Assembly: GCA_903911925.1 (NCBI GenBank) | Contig: CAIWFH010000023.1 | Span: 1-64,000, forward strand | Direction of reading: 5' to 3' | DNA length: 64,000 nt | DNA from: an uncultured Acidobacteriaceae bacterium | Lineage (GTDB): Bacteria; Acidobacteriota; Terriglobia; Terriglobales; Acidobacteriaceae | In this document: piece after piece, positions 39,151 to 49,200 of the stretch | How the letters are laid out: the number at the start of each line of letters is the position of its first letter | Numbering within the stretch: position 1 is the stretch's first letter | The notes under the pieces: generated by a model | Database searches by the model: none | What the model was told of the DNA's origin: nothing | What the model saw: the letters and a program-made list of their open reading frames with translations, nothing else | Made by a program: the position numbers and the translations under genes

Positions 39151-40017
39151 TCAAACAGCGAGTGCTTCTGCCTTGGCCGTCTTCGACGCGAGTTCGATGA
39201 ATCCCAGGTTTTGCGATGCTCCGTCGATCACGACCGTCTGCGATGTCTCGATTCCGGCCGCCACGACGTCAACGGTGTATTCTCCGTTCTCCAGAGCATC
39301 GAACTTGAAGTCGCCGAAGAAATTCGTCTTCGCTGTCGCCAGTACACCCTTCTTGCTTTTCAGGGTCACAGTGGCGTTCTCGCAGCAGTCCCCATCCACC
39401 AGCACGCCGGCGGCGATAAAGTTCTTGGTGTACCTGTGGAGATTCTTGTAGACGACCCTGGGCGCATTCTTCAGTTCTGCCGATCTGTATCCCTCGAAGC
39501 CTTCCTTCTTGGCCAACTTCGCGAACTCCGCGGGTTCCATATCGTAGAACTTCATGCTGCCCGTCGGGCAGGAATGGACGCACCGGGGAAGTCCGGGCTT
39601 CCAATCCTTGTCATCCAGAAGATGCGCGCACATCGTGCACTTCTGTGCGACGTTCTCCTCTTCATTCCAGTAGATGGCGCCAAAGGGACAGGAATCGACA
39701 AGAGCCTTGTTGCCTTTGGCCGCTTTCATGTCGATAACCACAATGCCATCCGTACGCCGCGTGACAGCATCCGGCGCTGCTTTCATGCAGTGTGCGTCCT
39801 GGCAGTGTTGGCACGGCATTGGGAGATACGCTACATCGTTCCGCGAATACTGACCCCGTTCCAGGTATTCGATGTTCAGCCAGCGATGGCCGTGGCGCGG
39901 CTGAGAGGCGGTGTAGCCGGGCCAGTCGTTGCCGACAAACTCATCTTTGCAGGCCATAAAACAGATATTGCAGCCATGGCACGCTGCGATATCGATGGAC
40001 ATGTACCGTTGATTCAT
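39151..40017 (-). CDS. athS: Pyrogallol-phloroglucinol transhydroxylase, small (FeS) subunit
   Basis: Multiple ferredoxin motifs (CHGCNICFMACKDEF, CQHCQDAHC, CTMCAHLLDD, CVHSCPTG) and NDWPGYTASQPRHGHRWLNIE; C-terminal NFFGDFKFDALENGEYTVDV domain. Matches my recollection of Pelobacter acidigallici AthS. Confidence 0.93.
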   Translation of the reverse strand: MNQRYMSIDIAACHGCNICFMACKDEFVGNDWPGYTASQPRHGHRWLNIEYLERGQYSRNDVAYLPMPCQHCQDAHCMKAAPDAVTRRTDGIVVIDMKAAKGNKALVDSCPFGAIYWNEEENVAQKCTMCAHLLDDKDWKPGLPRCVHSCPTGSMKFYDMEPAEFAKLAKKEGFEGYRSAELKNAPRVVYKNLHRYTKNFIAAGVLVDGDCCENATVTLKSKKGVLATAKTNFFGDFKFDALENGEYTVDVVAAGIETSQTVVIDGASQNLGFIELASKTAKAEALAV

Positions 40018-40047
40018 TTTCGTAATCCTCGCTCCCCTTCCATCGGG

Positions 40048-42651
40048 TCAGTAGATCTCGTAGATGCCGCCGTCCCACTTCTCAACCTCAAGTTGCGTGG
40101 AGTTGGGCGCCATGCCGCATGCGTATTTGGACATGTAGCGGTCAGGAGAAAGAATGTTGACGCAGCCACCGCGGTCCGCGGACTTCCCCGGCTTGCCCAG
40201 CGGATTGTACTCGGCGCAGGACTCGTACGAATGCACGGTTCCCGGCTGCACGCGTTCGCCAACCTGGGCGCAAAGAATTACGGAGCCACGGTCGTTGAAA
40301 GCGCGAATCAGGTCGCCTTCCTTGATGCCGCGGGCTTCAGCGTCCTTGCTGTTCAAGCGCATGATCCAGTAGTAATGTCCGTCAATAAGAACCCGATGGT
40401 CCTTAATGTCATTCATGAAACTGTCTTTGCCGTCGCCCATTGTGTGGAAGCTGTAACGCGGGTGCGGCGCGAGCATCCCGAGCGGGTACTTCTTGGCGAG
40501 CGGGCTGTGCCAACTCTCCCAGGCCTCGACATAGGTGTGCATCGCCGGGCGGTACTCGTCCACATAGCCTTGCTTCTCAAAGTTCTGAATGCTGGTGGCG
40601 ATGAATTCCACCTTGCCCGTCGTGGTCTGCAGCCCCTTGCGGTTGACCTGGTTGTTCAGTCGCGGACCCCAGTCCGGTGTGTCCTTCTGGCGATCCTCGG
40701 CAAACCAGCGCAGCGCAACGGCCTTGTTCCGATTCGGATTGGTGGGAACAACGAAGTAGCCCCGCTCCTTGAACTCGGCGAAGGTCATGTACTTCGGCAT
40801 GTCGGTGGCGTTGTAATACTGCTCGATCCAGCCCAGCTCGTCCTTGCCCTCGGTAAACATCGGCCCGATACCCAGCTTCTCGGCAAACATCGCGTAGATG
40901 TTGTAGTCCGACTTGCTTTCGCCCACCGGCTCGATGCACTTCATCTGCATCGAAATCACGCGGTGATTCACCTGGTTGTAGTTGTCGGGGATGTAGCCGG
41001 AACAGTTTGAGAATTCCGAGATATCCCAGCGCTCGAAGTTGGTGCAAGCCGGCAAGATCACATCCGCGAACGGTACCTCGCCTTCGAACCAGATGGACTG
41101 GCTGACGACAAACTCCAGGCTGTCGTGCGTGTACATCTTGGCATAGCGGTTGGTCGCCGTCATGGTTCCCATATGCGGGCCGCCGTACTTCCAGAACATC
41201 TTGATCGGCGAGTAGCCGGGAGCGGGATACTCGTATTGGTGCATCTGGTGCGCGATATCGCCGCCGGCAAAGCCTTTGCCGCTCCACTTGTACTTGCCTT
41301 CCATGATGCATTCTGGAATCTTCAAGCGGGGAATATGCTGGCCCGCGCTCGTGTTCAAGTTTGATGGCGATGGGAATGTTGTTTTGCCGTCAAACATCCT
41401 CCACGCAAATTTGAAGCCGGCCGCGGAGTTTTCGCAGTCACCTGAAATGCCGCCCTCCGCATATCCTGGGAAATAGAACTCGTTGTCTACAGGGGCGCCT
41501 TGCGTTGTAGACCAGATGTTCGATCCCGGCTTGCCCATCCCCTGCATGGTGGCCAGCGCGATCATGCCACGCGTCCACTCGATTCCGTGCGATGCACGGC
41601 AGGCGCCGCCCCAGCCGCCCAACCCGCCGGCAGCAAGGTAGGTGTTCTTCTTCGCCCATTCGCGGGCCAGCGCGCGGATATCGCAGGCCGGTACGCCGGA
41701 TTCCTTCTCAGCCCATTCGCAGGTTTTTGGAACGCCGTCGGTGTTGCCCAGAACGTACTCGGCCCACTCATGGAAGCCGTGCGCGTGGGTTGCCACGTAC
41801 TCCTTGTCGTAGGTCCCCTCTTTCAACCACGTGTAGGCAATTGCGAAAGAGAGCGCGTGGTCCGTGCCGATCTTGGGCGAAAACCACTTGTCGCCTATCC
41901 ACGCAGCTGTGTGGTTCATATAGGGATCAATGAAGACCATCTTCACGCCCAACTCTTTCAGCCACTGGCGGCGCGGGGTCGATTCATGCGCGGAATAGAT
42001 GCCCCCATTTGTCTCTGGGTCAGCTGACCAAAAGACAATCATCTCCGCGTGCTTCAGGCCGTCCTCAAGCAGGTTGTACTGCTCGGGGTTGCCAAGCCGC
42101 CAACTGAAGCCCCACATATGCATTCCGCCCCAGTGCCAGCCTTCCCAGCTATCGGGGTTGTGGTCGGCATAGGTAAAGCCCATCATGTTCATGAAGCGGA
42201 AATAGGTACTGTGCCGGTAGCCCACGTTTCCCCACATGTGATGCGAGCTCGGCGTGGATAGAATTGCGGAAGGCCCATACTGATGCTTGATGCGATTGAT
42301 TTCGTTGACCACCAGGTCAATCGCTTCTTCCCAACTGATCCGCTCGTACCCTGAGATGCCGCGGTTCTGGATATTCCGGTTGCCGATTGGGTCGAAGTCC
42401 ACGCGCTTCATCGGGAACTTGATGCGCTTGTCTGAATAAATCATCGACTTGAATCCCTGCGTGTAGACGGCGACCGTCGTCTTGCGGGGTGGCTTGAACG
42501 TGTGTCCTCTTGCTTCAATCTCCCAGGACGGTGCATCGGTTTCGTCCAAATCCATCGGCGTCATGCGGACAATCTTTCCGTCGTTGACGTAGACGAAAAC
42601 GGGACCGCCGGTTGATGAATTCGTCATGCGAACTTCTTTGCTCATGCTCAT
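40048..42651 (-). CDS. athL: Pyrogallol-phloroglucinol transhydroxylase, large (molybdopterin) subunit
   Basis: Near-continuous match to the remembered P. acidigallici protein: VRMTNSSTGGPVFVYVNDGKIVRMTPMDLD, YGPSAILSTPSSHHMWGNVGYRHSTYFRFMNMMGFTYADHNPDSWEGWHWGGMHMWGFSWRLGNPEQY, WKYGGPHMGTMTATNRYAKMYTHDSLEFVVSQSIWFEGEVPFADVILPACTNFERWDISEF. Confidence 0.96.
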   Translation of the reverse strand: MSMSKEVRMTNSSTGGPVFVYVNDGKIVRMTPMDLDETDAPSWEIEARGHTFKPPRKTTVAVYTQGFKSMIYSDKRIKFPMKRVDFDPIGNRNIQNRGISGYERISWEEAIDLVVNEINRIKHQYGPSAILSTPSSHHMWGNVGYRHSTYFRFMNMMGFTYADHNPDSWEGWHWGGMHMWGFSWRLGNPEQYNLLEDGLKHAEMIVFWSADPETNGGIYSAHESTPRRQWLKELGVKMVFIDPYMNHTAAWIGDKWFSPKIGTDHALSFAIAYTWLKEGTYDKEYVATHAHGFHEWAEYVLGNTDGVPKTCEWAEKESGVPACDIRALAREWAKKNTYLAAGGLGGWGGACRASHGIEWTRGMIALATMQGMGKPGSNIWSTTQGAPVDNEFYFPGYAEGGISGDCENSAAGFKFAWRMFDGKTTFPSPSNLNTSAGQHIPRLKIPECIMEGKYKWSGKGFAGGDIAHQMHQYEYPAPGYSPIKMFWKYGGPHMGTMTATNRYAKMYTHDSLEFVVSQSIWFEGEVPFADVILPACTNFERWDISEFSNCSGYIPDNYNQVNHRVISMQMKCIEPVGESKSDYNIYAMFAEKLGIGPMFTEGKDELGWIEQYYNATDMPKYMTFAEFKERGYFVVPTNPNRNKAVALRWFAEDRQKDTPDWGPRLNNQVNRKGLQTTTGKVEFIATSIQNFEKQGYVDEYRPAMHTYVEAWESWHSPLAKKYPLGMLAPHPRYSFHTMGDGKDSFMNDIKDHRVLIDGHYYWIMRLNSKDAEARGIKEGDLIRAFNDRGSVILCAQVGERVQPGTVHSYESCAEYNPLGKPGKSADRGGCVNILSPDRYMSKYACGMAPNSTQLEVEKWDGGIYEIY

Positions 42652-42803
42652 CTCCCTGGCAAGACGTGTTCCCTTACTCGGAGCGCACCGGGCGATTGAA
42701 CTCGACCCGCCTGCCAGTTCTCGATTCGGAATTCACGCCCGCCATCTAAACCGCTAGTCGATACAGTTGTACTGTCAGATGGAATGTCACCGACAAAATT
42801 ATT

Positions 42804-42825
42804 CGGAGGGCGGCATCGTTGTCAA
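42804..42825 (-). promoter_or_regulatory. Sigma70-like promoter upstream of athL
   Basis: Minus strand TTGACA (42825-42820), 16-nt spacer, AATAAT; about 150 bp before the athL ATG. Confidence 0.55.
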
Positions 42826-43058
42826 GGGAAATCTGCCGAAATAAACGACGGTTGGGAGGGGCGGCAAAGCCCCACCTCCAATGCCAGAGAAGCATTCCTC
42901 GACGCAGGATGTTTGGATCCGTAGAAAATCGCGCAATCGTTTTTTAGGCCGCTCATCCGGCACTGGTAGGCAATCCCACCGGGCAAAGCGACCGCTGCCT
43001 ACGATTTCATCTTCGCGGTGAATTCACAGGAAAGCAGCCCCTTGAATCAGGAACCTGC

Positions 43059-44885
43059 TCAGTCTTCCAGTAGCAGCAACCGCGCTGGATCGATCTGGAT
43101 CAGCCAAGGCTGCGGATGGCTGCTGAGCGCCCGCCATTGTTCTTTGGGAAGATCCGCCTGAAGATGAGGGAGATCACCGGGTTGCGGCTCTCGGTGAAGA
43201 TGCAGATAGAGTGTCATCTCGTGCGGAGCTTCGCTGGTTTCCATCAGCCAGCACGAGAAGACATTTTCGCCCGCAGCGTTCTGCTGAAACCGGAAATGGT
43301 GCGACCGGTAGCCGACCTGCTGGATTGCGGCAGCGTGTGGCGCAGCGAGTGATAGATTGCAACCCCATGCCTCTACGGCCAGGTGGTTCGCGTCTGCCTG
43401 AGTCGCTGCAACGATATTCTTGCATCCGGTCAATCTGGCAGTGACCATTGAACGAGGTTGTTCAAAGAGAGCATGCTTGGGTCCGCACGCAATTACCCGT
43501 CCGCTATCCAGCACAAGCAACTCCGCGCAAAATCGAAACGCCTCTTCCATGTCGTGGGTCACAAAGATCACCACGCCTTTGTACCCGCGCAGCGTAGCGC
43601 GAAGCTGCTCTTCCATTTGTCGCCGCAGATGCGGATCGAGTGCAGCAAACGGCTCATCGAGCAGCAGCGCTGCCGGCTCAATCGCCATGCAGCGCGCAAC
43701 CGCCACCCGCTGCCGCTGCCCGCCGGAAATCTCCTTTGGATACCGGTTCGCCAACTCCCCAATGTGCATCTTATCCAGATGCAGACGCACCCTCGCCGTG
43801 CGATCCACTGCGGATAACCTATTCAGGCCGAACGCAACATTCTCCGCCACTGTCATGTGTGGAAAGAGAGCATAGTCCTGGAAAACGACGCCGATGCGCC
43901 TGCGAGCCGGAGGAACGTTCTCGCCCGTTGCACTATCGAACAGCACGCGCCCATCCAAAACTATGCGCCCCTTGTCCGGAGTGGCCACACCAGCGATCAT
44001 GCGCAAGGTCATCGATTTACCTGCGCCGGATGCGCCCAGCAATCCCACCGCCCCACGCCCCGCTCTAAATTGAACGGCAAGTTCGAAGTTCTCCAGTGAT
44101 TTCTCGACATCAATCTCCAGCGTCGCTGACGACTCGCCGTCCGCGGCTGTTTGCGGCACATTCAGCGCTTGGCCGATCAGTTTCGGTTCCGCTGCTCCAG
44201 GCTCCGCGTCAAACTTCCATGCTCTCCGCGCAGCGCCTTCGTAGTTCAATAGCCGAATGATCGCCAGTGAAAGCACTACGATGATCGCAACCCAAATGCC
44301 CGCGGCCCGCATCTCTCCGCCTTCCGCAGCTGAGAAGATTGCGATGGGCATGGTCTGCGTTCTTCCGGGAATGTTGCCGGCGAGCATGAGTGTGGCGCCG
44401 AACTCGCCCAGCGCACGCGCAAACGCCAGCACTGTTCCGGCCACAATGCCCGGCGCGGCAAGAGGTAATAGAATGCGACGAAAGACCCGCGCCTCCGATG
44501 CTCCCAGCGTGCGCGCCGCCTGCAGCAGCGTAGGATTCACCTGTTCCAGTGCGCCCAGCGATGTTCGGTACATCAGTGGGAATGCGACAACCGTGGCTGC
44601 GATCACCGTAGCCGGCCACGAAAACACCACCATCACGCCGATCAGTTCAAGCGCGTGGCCCACCGGGCTTCGCCGGCCAAAGAGCAGAAGCAGAAAGAAC
44701 CCGATGACAGTTGGTGGCAGAACCAGGGGAAGCGTCAGAACGCCGTCAATCCACGCGCGCAGGCTGCCGCGCAACCCATACATGGCCCGTGCCGCCAGCA
44801 GTCCTAGAACGAACGTTGCCACCGTTGCGGTGCAGGTGGTGGCCAGCGAAATAATCAGCGGCGATGGATCAATGGGAAGGATCAC
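43059..44885 (-). CDS. Molybdate ABC transporter ModB-ModC fusion (permease plus ATPase)
   Basis: N-terminal ModB (LPPTVIGFFLLLLFGRRSPVG; RTLGASEARVFRRILLPLAAPGIVAGTVLAFARALGEFGATLMLAGNIPGRTQTMP) continuing in frame into ModC (GLLGASGAGKSMTLRMIAG; ISGGQRQRVAVARCMAIEPAALLLDEPFAALD). Confidence 0.94.
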   Translation of the reverse strand: MILPIDPSPLIISLATTCTATVATFVLGLLAARAMYGLRGSLRAWIDGVLTLPLVLPPTVIGFFLLLLFGRRSPVGHALELIGVMVVFSWPATVIAATVVAFPLMYRTSLGALEQVNPTLLQAARTLGASEARVFRRILLPLAAPGIVAGTVLAFARALGEFGATLMLAGNIPGRTQTMPIAIFSAAEGGEMRAAGIWVAIIVVLSLAIIRLLNYEGAARRAWKFDAEPGAAEPKLIGQALNVPQTAADGESSATLEIDVEKSLENFELAVQFRAGRGAVGLLGASGAGKSMTLRMIAGVATPDKGRIVLDGRVLFDSATGENVPPARRRIGVVFQDYALFPHMTVAENVAFGLNRLSAVDRTARVRLHLDKMHIGELANRYPKEISGGQRQRVAVARCMAIEPAALLLDEPFAALDPHLRRQMEEQLRATLRGYKGVVIFVTHDMEEAFRFCAELLVLDSGRVIACGPKHALFEQPRSMVTARLTGCKNIVAATQADANHLAVEAWGCNLSLAAPHAAAIQQVGYRSHHFRFQQNAAGENVFSCWLMETSEAPHEMTLYLHLHREPQPGDLPHLQADLPKEQWRALSSHPQPWLIQIDPARLLLLED

Positions 44886-45691
44886 TGTAGTGCCATGGTA
44901 AATCCCCGCTTTTCAAAGACGGCCCTGGCCTGCGCACTCCCCAGGTACTCAACAAACTCGCGCGCGACATTTGCATGGCGTCCGTTTGCAATGGCCGCCG
45001 CTGGATACACAATGGGGTCGTGAGTCGATTCCGGCGCCGTTGCCGCGACCTTCGCCTTGGGAGACATCAGCGCATCGGTTGCATAGACGAATCCAGCGTC
45101 CGCGTTGCCGGTCTCCACATAGGCCAGCACTTGGCGCACGTCCTTGGCCAGCACCAGCTTCGATTGCACGCCGTCAAGCAGGTGCATTGAAGCGAGAGTT
45201 TGCTGTCCATATTGCCCGGCCGGAACGCCTGCGGGATCGCCGAGCGCGATGACCCGCACGCTGGAATCGGTGAGTTGTTGAATGCTGCCGAGTTTGGAAT
45301 CCCGCGGAACGATGAGGACCAAACTGTTCCGCAAAAGATCGCGGCGCGAATCGGCCGCGAGCAGTTTGCGCGCCGCCAGTTCGTCCATGGGCTTTGATGC
45401 GGCTGAGATGAAAACATCGACCGGAGCGCCATCTTCAATCTGGCGCGCCAGCGTACCGGAAGAACCGAAGTTATTCCTCACTTCGACTTTCGGATGGTCG
45501 CGCCGGTAGCTGGTCTCAATCTCCTGGATTGCGTCGGTCAGGCTGGCCGCTGCAGAAATTGTCAGCACCGCGGGTTGGGAACGATGACACGCCATCAACA
45601 CGCTGAGCAGCGAGAGCGCAAAAACCGTGCCCAACAATCGTTTGCCGGCGCCACGTTCCCGCCTCGGCCTCAGCATTCTCAAGCTCCTCAC
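44882..45691 (-). CDS. modA: Molybdate ABC transporter substrate-binding protein
   Basis: ISAAASLTDAIQEIETSYRRDHPKVEVRNNFGSSGTLARQIEDGAPVDVFISAASKPMDEL; 4-bp overlap with modBC. Confidence 0.95.
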   Translation of the reverse strand: MRSLRMLRPRRERGAGKRLLGTVFALSLLSVLMACHRSQPAVLTISAAASLTDAIQEIETSYRRDHPKVEVRNNFGSSGTLARQIEDGAPVDVFISAASKPMDELAARKLLAADSRRDLLRNSLVLIVPRDSKLGSIQQLTDSSVRVIALGDPAGVPAGQYGQQTLASMHLLDGVQSKLVLAKDVRQVLAYVETGNADAGFVYATDALMSPKAKVAATAPESTHDPIVYPAAAIANGRHANVAREFVEYLGSAQARAVFEKRGFTMALQ

Positions 45692-45715
45692 TTCGCTTCC
45701 CGATGAGGGATACGG

Positions 45716-46138
45716 CTATACGCCGATCATTATGTTTGAAGCCTTGATGATGGCGCTGACGTTATCTCCTTCTTTCAATCCAAGTGCGTGAGCGCTGGTC
45801 TTGGTAATTGAAGCTACAATCTCCGCGCCCCCTGCTAGCCGGACGCTCACTTCGCTGCTTACCGCCCCATCATCGAGTTTGGCTACAACTCCATCCAGCA
45901 AGTTGCGAGCGCTGATTGTGCCTGACTTGACGCCTTTGCCGATCATCACTTCAGAGGCCTTGACAATGGCGAACGCGACCGCTCCCTCCTTCAGGCCCAG
46001 CGAGTCGATGCTCACGTTGGTAATGGTCGAGACAACCTTTTCGCCACCCTGCAGCGCAAGCTCAACCTCGCCGTTCACCGCCCCCTTTACCACCCTGAAT
46101 ATTTTGCCGTAAAGCACGTTCCGTGCGCTGATCTTCAT
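45716..46138 (-). CDS. Molbindin, two tandem Mop/TOBE domains
   Basis: MKISARNVLYGKIFRVVKGAVNGEVELAL... and second repeat TISARNLLDGVVAKLDDGAVSSEVSVRLAGGAEIVASIT...IKASNIMIGV. Confidence 0.93.
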   Translation of the reverse strand: MKISARNVLYGKIFRVVKGAVNGEVELALQGGEKVVSTITNVSIDSLGLKEGAVAFAIVKASEVMIGKGVKSGTISARNLLDGVVAKLDDGAVSSEVSVRLAGGAEIVASITKTSAHALGLKEGDNVSAIIKASNIMIGV

Positions 46139-46267
46139 CGGACTTCTCCTTTGGGAGCTTTGATATCTCGCTCAATATAGCATCCCATCGGTTTCCATGC
46201 TAGTCGGGAGCCACAAGCGCCCTGCGCGCAGAACGCTCATGCTGATTGTTTAAGCATCTGCCCCCGG

Positions 46268-49200
46268 TCAACGACTCAGCTTAACCGCGAACTGCACTAT
46301 TCGAGGGTCGGTCGCTGTTGCTGTGATGCTGCCGAATGCAGGCGATCCAAAACTGCCGTTAGGCTGCGCAAACTGAGGCGTATTCAAAATGTCGAAGATC
46401 TCGCCTCGAAACTCCATATCGTATTCGCGGAACAGTTTCGTGTGCTTGATCAAGGCGAGGTCCAAATTGCGATACGCAGGGCCACGCACCGGGTTGCGCG
46501 AAGCAGTGCCAATCTCAAACTGTGGAGTAGTGGCAAAGGCCGCAATGTCGAAATACTCTGCTGGTATGCGCTTGTCCGGCGAGAGCTTTGGTTGGCCAAC
46601 GAGATTCGGCCGTTGCAGCGCAAATCCCGCGAACGAGTTGTTGTTGGTGGCCTGGGTGACAGCAACCGGCATTCCCGATTGGAGCAAGAGTATCGAGTTG
46701 AGCGACCACCCTCCCAGGGCTCTGCTCGCCAAACCACTCGACGCAAACCGGTGTCCGCGGCCAGCCGGCAAGTCGTACGTTCCCGCAAATGACGTAACGT
46801 TCGACATGTCTCCAGTCGATACGTCGCGTTCAAGATACGGGCGGAATGTGTCTGCCGCAATCAGGCTGCTCGAATTGGGAGAAGAAAGCACCGTCGTCGA
46901 AAAGACAGACGATGCGTCGTCGATGAGCCTCGAGTGGGTGTAGGCAAACAGGAAGCTTACGCCGTGAGCGAAACGTTGCTCCACTTGCACCTCGCCCGCG
47001 TTGTAGTTCGTGGTCCCCGTGTTGTTCCTGTATGTGGCTACGTTGAGGAATCGCGGATAGGGCTTCAGCAACTGCGCCTCGGTAACAGTCTTTCCGCCAA
47101 TCGAACTGGAGATGGGCAACTGCCCGTAATAGGGATTCGCAACTTTGGTGAGGAGAGGCGAACCCTCAGCCAGTTGGCTTGCGGTGAGCTGGTTGAGATT
47201 TGAATCCGGGATTCCCACATGTATGATGCGCGACCCCACATAGGACGCCTCAACCGACAGGTTGTTGGTAATTGCCCGTTGCACCGCGAGATTCCACTGT
47301 TGAACGTAGCCAGACCCGGCGGTCTTTTTCGCGGTATAAACGCTTTGCCCAAGCCCTGCATCCGGAGTGAATGGAATGGGAGCCACGGAAGGGCCGCTGG
47401 AGAGCCGAAATGCCGAGGTCAGGCTGTCCAGCGTCTTCTGCTGGACATTCTGGATGTAAGGAAATTGCGGAGTTGTAAAAGGCGTCGTAATTCCCGACTG
47501 ATCAATGAAGACGATCCCGTAGCCCGACCGCACCACTGTCCTGGGTGTGAGAAGATACGTTACGCCAATGCGCGGGGCGACATTTGCATAGTGCAACTCC
47601 CTGGCGCTGCGCGAATTCCCGCCCTGTCCCAGGTAGTCGAGCTGTTGCGCCTGAAGGTTGAACACAGCCCCCTGGTTGGTCTTTTCAGTTGACGGAAAGT
47701 GCAATGTCCACCGGGCGCCGATGTTCGCGGTCAGGCGACTGCTCACCCTCCAGTCATCCTGCACAAAGTACTCCTCAATATGGTCGCGCGGGCGGATCTT
47801 GCTCTCCTGTAGATCTATCTGGAATGTATCCACCTGGCCTAACAGAAAACTCGCAATCGAGTTGCCGCTGCTGGTTACGCCCTGTTGATTCGTGCCGGTG
47901 GTTGTAAACGCAAATGAGCCGGTTGGGTTGGGCGGCGATACGGTATTGAGTTGATACCAGCGGAAATCAATACCAGCCTTGAGCGCGTGGCCGCCCTTGG
48001 TAAGCGAAACGGAATTCACCGCCTCCCATACGCCCGTCTGATAAAGAGAAAACGTGCTTGCCGATGGCCCGATCTGCTGAAATCCAGTAAATGTGAAAAG
48101 AGGCAGGGCATTGTTGAATGCACCATTCGTTGGAATGCCCGGAATGTCCAGCGCCGCCGAGGCCGTGTCGTTGAGCGTGGCGCCGGCGATGTTGTTGTTG
48201 CGGCGCGTATAACCAAGACGCAGATCGTTCAACAGATTTGGGCGAAAGGTGTGAGTCTCGTTCAGGACGGCTTGCTGGCCCCGCACATACGAAAGCCCCG
48301 CGACGCCGCCGGTTCCAAGTACTGTGCCTGAGATTGCGCCACTTCCATCAGGCAACGGAGTAACCGGCTGCTCCACCTCGTTATAAAACGTGTAGCGGCC
48401 AAATGCGCGATCCCGGCTTTTGTAGGCGCCGTCAACCCTTAGGTCAAACTGGTTCTGGTGGTCTGCGTCGTCGGCTGTCCGGGTGTAGTTGTTCGCCGCT
48501 GCGGTCAGATTGCTTGGAGTTGGAAAGCGGGCCAGCAGAGCCAACGCCGCCGAGTCGAGTGGGGTGTTGATTACGTCATTGGGAAACTCCTGCCGCACGA
48601 GTTTGCCGTTGACTATATGGCCCGTCGAAGGATCATATATCTTCGACACCCCTGTGAAGATCCCCTGTCTCTCGTTCATCGTGGGAATCGTTGAAATCCT
48701 CGTCACTCCAATCAACTGCTTTATGCCCTGGTAATCGGCAAACACGAAGAGCCGATCATGGAGGATGGGACCACCGAATGTTGCTCCATATAGATTGCGG
48801 CGGTACTCCGGCTTCCTCCCGGTGGTTGCAAAGTAGTTGCGCGCGTTCAAATCTTCGTTGCGGAGGAATTCAAACAAGCTCCCGTGAAATGCATTCGAGC
48901 CTGAGCGCGTGGAAGCATTGACCACACCGCCGTTGAAACGACCGAACTCCGCGGGAACGTTGTTGGTTTCGACCGTGAATTCCTGTATGTCATCGAGAAG
49001 TGGAAAGAACGCCACCTGGCCGGGCTCCGGCTGCAATGCCGAGATGCCGTCGTAGAGGTATTCATTCGTCCTCGGTCTTCCACCGTTGATGCGTGGAAGT
49101 TGCGTCCCCGGAGGCAGTTCGACCCCGGGCGCCAGTGTCGTCAGCTGTATGAAGTTTCGCGTGTTCAGCGGCATGGCCGCCACCGTTGTCCCGGCAATAT

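Noticed and set aside
39145-41010. 621-aa plus-strand ORF opposite athS/athL
   Set aside because: Antisense shadow of strongly supported transhydroxylase genes; composition and content show no recognisable family, typical of GC-rich antisense frames.
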